DNA from: Planctomycetota bacterium
Lineage (GTDB): Bacteria > Planctomycetota > Phycisphaerae > UBA1845 > UTPLA1
Direction: 5' to 3'
Length of the DNA: 9,017 nt
Assembly (NCBI GenBank): GCA_027295245.1
Contig: JAPULF010000248.1
Coordinates: 1 to 9,017 of the forward strand
The stretch's first letter is position 1. The number at the start of each line of letters is the position of its first letter. Positions 5,766 through 9,017 of this stretch are shown here, one piece after another. A program made the position numbers and the translations under genes. The notes below the pieces were generated by a model that had not been told where the DNA came from, made no database searches, and saw only the letters and a list, made by a program, of their open reading frames with translations.

Positions 5766-8030
5766 CTAAGAGCGAACGCGGTGTTCCGGCGACGGGTCGG
5801 TATCGGTTGCGCCGAACAGGGAACGGTACACCCCGCAACGCTTCACCAAGTCGTCGTGGTGGCCGATATCGATGATGCGTCCGCGATCCATGACCGCGAT
5901 TCGGTCGGCCTGAAGGATCGTCGAGAGGCGGTGTGCAATGATGAAAGCCGTTCTGCCCTTCAAGAATTTTTCCACGGCATCGTGAATCTTTTGTTCGCTC
6001 TCCATGTCCACCTGACTGGTGGCCTCGTCGAAGATGAAAATGGGGGCGTTTCTCAGAAAGGCCCTGGCGATCGCGATTCGTTGTTTCTGGCCGCCGGACA
6101 GGTTTGCGCCGTGTTCGCCGATGAGGGTCTCGTACTGCTGGGGCTTTTCCCGGATGAACTCGTCGGCGTAGGCGGCGCGGGCGGCGTCGACGATGCGCTG
6201 GTGTTGGGACTCGTTCACGTATTTTCGATCGGGATGGCGGCGCTGCAAGGCCAGTCGGCGAATCAGCTCATCGTCGGCGTAGGCTATGTTGTTCGCAATC
6301 GTGTCGGCGAACATGATGGTGTCTTGCGTGATCAGGCTCATCTGTCGTCGCAATGACGAGATCGTGAATTCTCGAACGTCGCGGCCGTCGACGAGGATGG
6401 CGCCCTCGTCCGGTTCGAAGAAGCGCATCAGCATGGAGAGGAGCGTCGTTTTGCCCGATCCGTTGGGACCGACAAATGCGACCCGCTCTCCGCTCTTGAC
6501 CGTCAGGCTGATTTCGTCGAGCGCCGGTATTTCGGCGCCCGGGTAGGTAAACCGAATGTTGCGAAACTCGATCGACTTGGAAATGGGCGGAAGGGCGCCC
6601 TTGGCGGCGGCGTCCGGTTCCTCTTCGCGCAAGGCCAGTATTTCGAAGACGCGCTCCGCGGCGGCATTGGCGCGCTGTACGCGGTTGTACATGTTCGACA
6701 TCTTGCGGATGGGATCGAAGATTGCGGCCATTGCGCCGGCCATGGCGGCGAATTTCGAGAAATTCATGTCGCCTTCGAACATCAGGTTGGCGAAGTAGAG
6801 AATCGCAATGCTCGCTACGATTCTACCGACGGTCTCGAAGATGGGGCTGGACACGGCCTCGATCCGCGCGATTCGCAATTGTTGTTTCAGGATTGCCATG
6901 TCGATGGCGAAGAGGTGCCGACGCTCGTAGCTTTCCATCCCGTAGCCCTTGACGACACGAATGCCCGACAGGGCCCCTTCGAGTGCGCCGAGCATCCTGC
7001 CGTAGCCCTCCAACATGCGTTTGTTGGCCTTGCGGATCAGCTTTCCGAGCTTTCGGATCAGCAGGGCCGCGAAGGGGGCCGCGATCACGGTTACGAGCGT
7101 GATTTTCGGGTCCAGATAGATCGCGAAGGTGAAGACGAAAATGGCCTTCAGCGGCTCCCGGACGCCCTTGGCGAAGACGAAATTCAGGCCACGGTATATG
7201 TCCTGGCTGTCCTGGACGAAGCGACTGATGATGTCGGAGGTGCCGTGCTGCGCAAAGTGTGCGGTCGGCAGTCGAAGGACCTTGCGGTACATCTGGCGAC
7301 GAATGGCTATGACGGTCCGGGCCGCGACCAGGGCTATCAGATACTCCCCGCCGAAGCGGCAAGCGGCGCCGATCATCGCGATGATCAGGACTACGACGAC
7401 TATCACCGTCAACGTCGAGAGCCGGTCGGACGGAGTCGCCTCTTGCGGCAGGCGGTTGGCCACGTCCCGCGCGAGGCGGAATGCTCTTGACGCCGGGGCG
7501 GGCGTGATCTCCACGCGTTTGGGAGCGGCTTCGTTCGGAGTCAGAACCAGCAGTACGACGTGCTTTTCGTTTGACCCCTCGTCGGGCCATTCCGCCAATT
7601 GCTTCAGCAGTTCGGCACGGTCGATTTGTTGATCGCCTATGCCGATGATGCGGTCTTCCGGAGACAATCGGTCGCCGACGATCTCTTCGTCGTTTATGCG
7701 TAGCACCCGGACTCCGCTTCCACCCTTGAGCAGTTCGGATTCGGATTGTCCGATCTTGGCGGTGCCCAACTGCAGCCCGAGTCTTTCCGCGACGATCGCT
7801 TCGCGAATCCAGGTCGGCAGGCCGTCGACTCCCGTGATTCCCTCGATGATGGGCAAGAGGGCGGCGATGTTGATCGAATAGGTCATGGCGACCATCACGA
7901 TGCAGAGGATGGCCGGAATCAGATAGCGCCGGTATGCCTTGGAGTACCCGAGCACGCGAAGAAAGTGCATGGGTGAACCGCCTTTTTTGGTCTTCATGCC
8001 CCGTGCGACGCTGGGTAACTGGTTTGCCAT
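5766..8030 (-). CDS. MsbA-like ABC exporter (fused permease-ATPase) with PDZ-like extracytoplasmic insert
   Basis: Half-transporter of 754 residues expected to work as a homodimer in the inner membrane, exporting a lipid, glycolipid, peptide or drug-like substrate. The first helix is at about 37-61. A roughly 145-residue insert (62-205) follows before helix two (206-224); its middle (about 84-177) reads like a PDZ domain. Further helices lie near 230-242, 295-325 and 400-440. The ATPase has A-loop Y496, Walker A GPNGSGKTT (521-529), Q-loop Q569, signature LSGGQ (644-648), Walker B IFIFDEA (664-670), D-loop SQVD instead of SALD, and H-loop H700, so it should be active. About 18 extra residues (588-606) sit between the Q-loop and signature helix. 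I start at ATG 8030 because of the upstream AAGGAG; the frame runs open to 8228, but that extra Arg/Pro-rich stretch is unlike a transporter N-terminus. Starts at 7997 or 7970 are also possible. The usual family length is near 580-600, the excess being mainly the insert. Confidence 0.92.
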   Translation of the reverse strand: MANQLPSVARGMKTKKGGSPMHFLRVLGYSKAYRRYLIPAILCIVMVAMTYSINIAALLPIIEGITGVDGLPTWIREAIVAERLGLQLGTAKIGQSESELLKGGSGVRVLRINDEEIVGDRLSPEDRIIGIGDQQIDRAELLKQLAEWPDEGSNEKHVVLLVLTPNEAAPKRVEITPAPASRAFRLARDVANRLPQEATPSDRLSTLTVIVVVVLIIAMIGAACRFGGEYLIALVAARTVIAIRRQMYRKVLRLPTAHFAQHGTSDIISRFVQDSQDIYRGLNFVFAKGVREPLKAIFVFTFAIYLDPKITLVTVIAAPFAALLIRKLGKLIRKANKRMLEGYGRMLGALEGALSGIRVVKGYGMESYERRHLFAIDMAILKQQLRIARIEAVSSPIFETVGRIVASIAILYFANLMFEGDMNFSKFAAMAGAMAAIFDPIRKMSNMYNRVQRANAAAERVFEILALREEEPDAAAKGALPPISKSIEFRNIRFTYPGAEIPALDEISLTVKSGERVAFVGPNGSGKTTLLSMLMRFFEPDEGAILVDGRDVREFTISSLRRQMSLITQDTIMFADTIANNIAYADDELIRRLALQRRHPDRKYVNESQHQRIVDAARAAYADEFIREKPQQYETLIGEHGANLSGGQKQRIAIARAFLRNAPIFIFDEATSQVDMESEQKIHDAVEKFLKGRTAFIIAHRLSTILQADRIAVMDRGRIIDIGHHDDLVKRCGVYRSLFGATDTDPSPEHRVRS

Positions 8031-8042
8031 GCCGGACTCGAT

Positions 8043-8048
8043 CTCCTT
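8043..8048 (-). promoter_or_regulatory. Ribosome binding site of the exporter gene
   Basis: Read on the minus strand, AAGGAG lies 12 bases before ATG 8030. The core is strong though the spacing is a little long. It is the best ribosome site near any possible start in this frame (8228, 8030, 7997, 7970) and so decides the start. Confidence 0.55.
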
Positions 8049-8076
8049 ACCGCGTTTTCGAAAAGCGAAGCGGGGT

Positions 8077-8082
8077 AGTGTA
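8077..8082 (-). promoter_or_regulatory. Weak -10 candidate for the exporter gene
   Basis: On the minus strand TACACT (4/6 to TATAAT) lies 46 bases before ATG 8030, a sensible distance. No good -35 box stands at 16-18 bases upstream. Between this site and the ribosome site lies the perfect 10-base palindrome TTTTCGAAAA (8055-8064), which could be an operator half or chance. Confidence 0.22.
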
Positions 8083-8730
8083 TGCTGGCGGTCGCACCCG
8101 CGAAACCGCGCCGCGCTTCGGGTGCCGGTAGCGTTCGGTTTCCGCGGCCGGGAAGCATTTTCGGGGCGGCCGGGACGGGCATCGGGACGCGTCGGGAATG
8201 CTCCGCTTTTGACTTCGCCGTTTCTCAACCCGTGCCCGTACCCGCTTCGTGTTAGCGACGGGTCGGTCTGACGGTGCGCGCCGTCGGTGCAACCCGAGGG
8301 GTCCGTATTGGTGATGTTTGTGCCGGGCTCGCGGCGTGGAATTCATGTGGGTGCCCGTTACCCAGTCATCGTGCAGAATTGCCCACCCATCCGGGCGGGG
8401 ATCGGACTTCCCATCGGGCGTGCGTCCTGACGGCACGGAATCGATATGTTGCTGGCATTCGGTCGCCTTGGCACGGTGATTGCTAATCCTTCGGACGGCT
8501 CCGCATTGCGACGACAATCGCGGCGGGCCGACAAAACCTACCTTCCCTTCCTTTCGACACCGCACCGTGAGGGCGGCCGCCGCCAGGCGGCCGCTTTCAT
8601 TTGTGGACCGAGCATGTTCGACGGCTTGGCGTTGGAAGCGTGCTGCCCGGAACCTTCGAGTACATACCCGTGCGTCATTTTCGAGCGCGGCAGGAGTCTT
8701 GTGGTCAATCTCGTCTATCCGGCAATTGTG
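8083..8730. other. Stretch without a supported gene
   Basis: This 650-base stretch lies between the exporter's upstream region and the next promoter. Open frames exist on both strands (for example 8047-8565 minus, 8446-8769 plus), but their products are Arg/Pro-rich or lack any recognisable domain and no good ribosome site precedes them, as expected for frames opened by GC-rich non-coding DNA. I saw no tRNA, no 4.5S SRP RNA core and no RNase P core by eye. The only clear structure is the hairpin at about 8567-8600. A small RNA upstream of that hairpin is possible but unsupported by a promoter. Confidence 0.5.
8567..8603 (+). terminator. Strong hairpin followed by short T runs, possible terminator
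   Basis: GCGGCCGCC (8573-8581) and GGCGGCCGC (8586-8594) form a perfect 9-base-pair stem with loop GCCA. As RNA the stem extends outward through G-U and Watson-Crick pairs to about 8567/8600, 15 or more pairs. TTTCATTT follows on the plus strand, an interrupted U-tract overlapping the lower stem. This is compatible with a plus-strand terminator, but no recognised plus-strand gene lies just upstream; the minus-strand side has no T-run. It could instead be the 3' end of a small RNA. Confidence 0.45.
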
Positions 8731-8759
8731 TTGATCGCGCAGAGCGGTGGCAGCATAAT
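8731..8759 (+). promoter_or_regulatory. Candidate sigma-70-like promoter for the last gene
   Basis: TTGATC (8731-8736) and CATAAT (8754-8759) are separated by 17 bases, with 4/6 and 5/6 matches to consensus. A start of transcription near 8766 would leave a leader of about 30 bases before ATG 8797 or about 118 before GTG 8884. This is the best promoter-like pair I found in the window. Confidence 0.5.
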
Positions 8760-8796
8760 GAGAGTATGAGATTCCACCGGCGGGTAGAGACCTCGC

Positions 8797-9017
8797 ATGT
8801 CTGACTCGTGGGAGAAGCTTGAATTGGTTGAGGCGTCTTCGGTCCTTGGTGGCAGTGCGACGGGGTCCGCATGCTGGAGGATCGTGCGCCTTGTTCTCAT
8901 CGTTGTCGTGTGTGCTTCCGTTGATTGTCAGCAGCCGCCTGCGTCGAGCGGCACCCCATTCGAGATCGCCGGACCGGCTGCTTTCATTGACGTATCGGCC
9001 CGGCTCGGGGCCGCGGG
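8797..9017 (+). CDS. Probable exported protein, 3' end outside window
   Basis: The frame is open from ATG 8797 (first start after an in-frame TAG at 8785-8787) to the window end, 73 codons. A hydrophobic run, RLVLIVVVCASV, follows an in-frame GTG at 8884; MRLVLIVVVCASVDCQQPP from there looks like a signal peptide. GGAGG lies only 3 bases before that GTG, too close to be ideal, while ATG 8797 has only a weak AGAG 7 bases upstream; so the start is unsettled. SVDC is a poor lipobox because Asp precedes Cys, although CQQPPASSG is lipoprotein-like. The visible mature part ends in AFIDVSARLG, reminiscent of the FxDVTxxxG phrase that opens many FG-GAP/VCBS repeat proteins; with so little sequence this is only a hint. 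A good promoter candidate lies upstream. Confidence 0.6.
   Translation, partial: MSDSWEKLELVEASSVLGGSATGSACWRIVRLVLIVVVCASVDCQQPPASSGTPFEIAGPAAFIDVSARLGAA

Noticed and set aside
5789..8267. The 13-base direct repeat GCGACGGGTCGGT at 5789-5801 and 8255-8267, flanking the exporter gene
   Set aside because: A 13-base match of this GC-rich kind is expected about once by chance in a window of this size; one copy is inside coding sequence and no mobile-element gene is present.
8271..8286. Palindromic GACGGTGCGCGCCGTC as a terminator or operator
   Set aside because: Short GC-only stem without a T-run; such motifs are common by chance at this base composition.
8047..8565. A 172-codon minus-strand open frame upstream of the exporter
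   Set aside because: The product is strongly basic and low in hydrophobic residues, overlaps the exporter's ribosome site and promoter region, and has no recognisable domain.
8446..8769. A 107-codon plus-strand open frame
   Set aside because: No ribosome site, no domain, and it runs through the strong hairpin and the promoter candidate at 8731-8759.

Overview
The window is GC-rich bacterial chromosome (roughly 60 % G+C by eye), densely packed with ordinary genes. I see no insertion sequence, CRISPR array, tRNA, rRNA or other sign of a mobile region. The protein styles suggest a member of the Planctomycetota, perhaps Phycisphaerae-like: a cupredoxin/HEAT-repeat fusion, an FHA-GAF-PP2C regulator, and an MsbA-like exporter with a large extracytoplasmic insert. 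That assignment is inference from architecture, not a database match.

Layout. (1) Bases 1-1232 (+) hold the 3' part of a gene for a cupredoxin-like domain fused to about six HEAT repeats; its start lies outside the window. (2) Bases 1333-3972 (+) hold a tightly coupled three-gene operon for an ABC-2 type transporter: ATPase, permease A (4-base overlap), permease B (4 bases after). It resembles the uncharacterised COG4586/COG4587/COG3694 transporter set. (3) After a 185-base gap with a plausible promoter, 4158-5762 (+) encodes an FHA-GAF-PP2C/SpoIIE-type protein in which key residues of the FHA and phosphatase domains have changed. (4) Only 3 bases further, on the opposite strand, 5766-8030 (-) encodes an MsbA-like ABC exporter with a PDZ-like domain between its first two membrane helices. 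(5) Bases 8031-8796 hold no gene I can support, but contain a strong orphan hairpin (about 8567-8600) and a good promoter candidate (8731-8759). (6) From 8797 (+) a gene begins and runs off the window; it looks like an exported protein.

How the genes fit together. The ABC-2 trio is one transport machine. The exporter is probably a full homodimer by itself and need not be linked to the trio. The FHA-GAF-PP2C protein sits between the two transporters, but nothing in the sequence ties it to either. I found no convincing new multigene system. The most unusual items are single-gene architectures: the PDZ-like insert in the exporter, the PP2C domain with Arg in place of a metal-binding Asp, and the cupredoxin-HEAT fusion lacking the expected axial Met.
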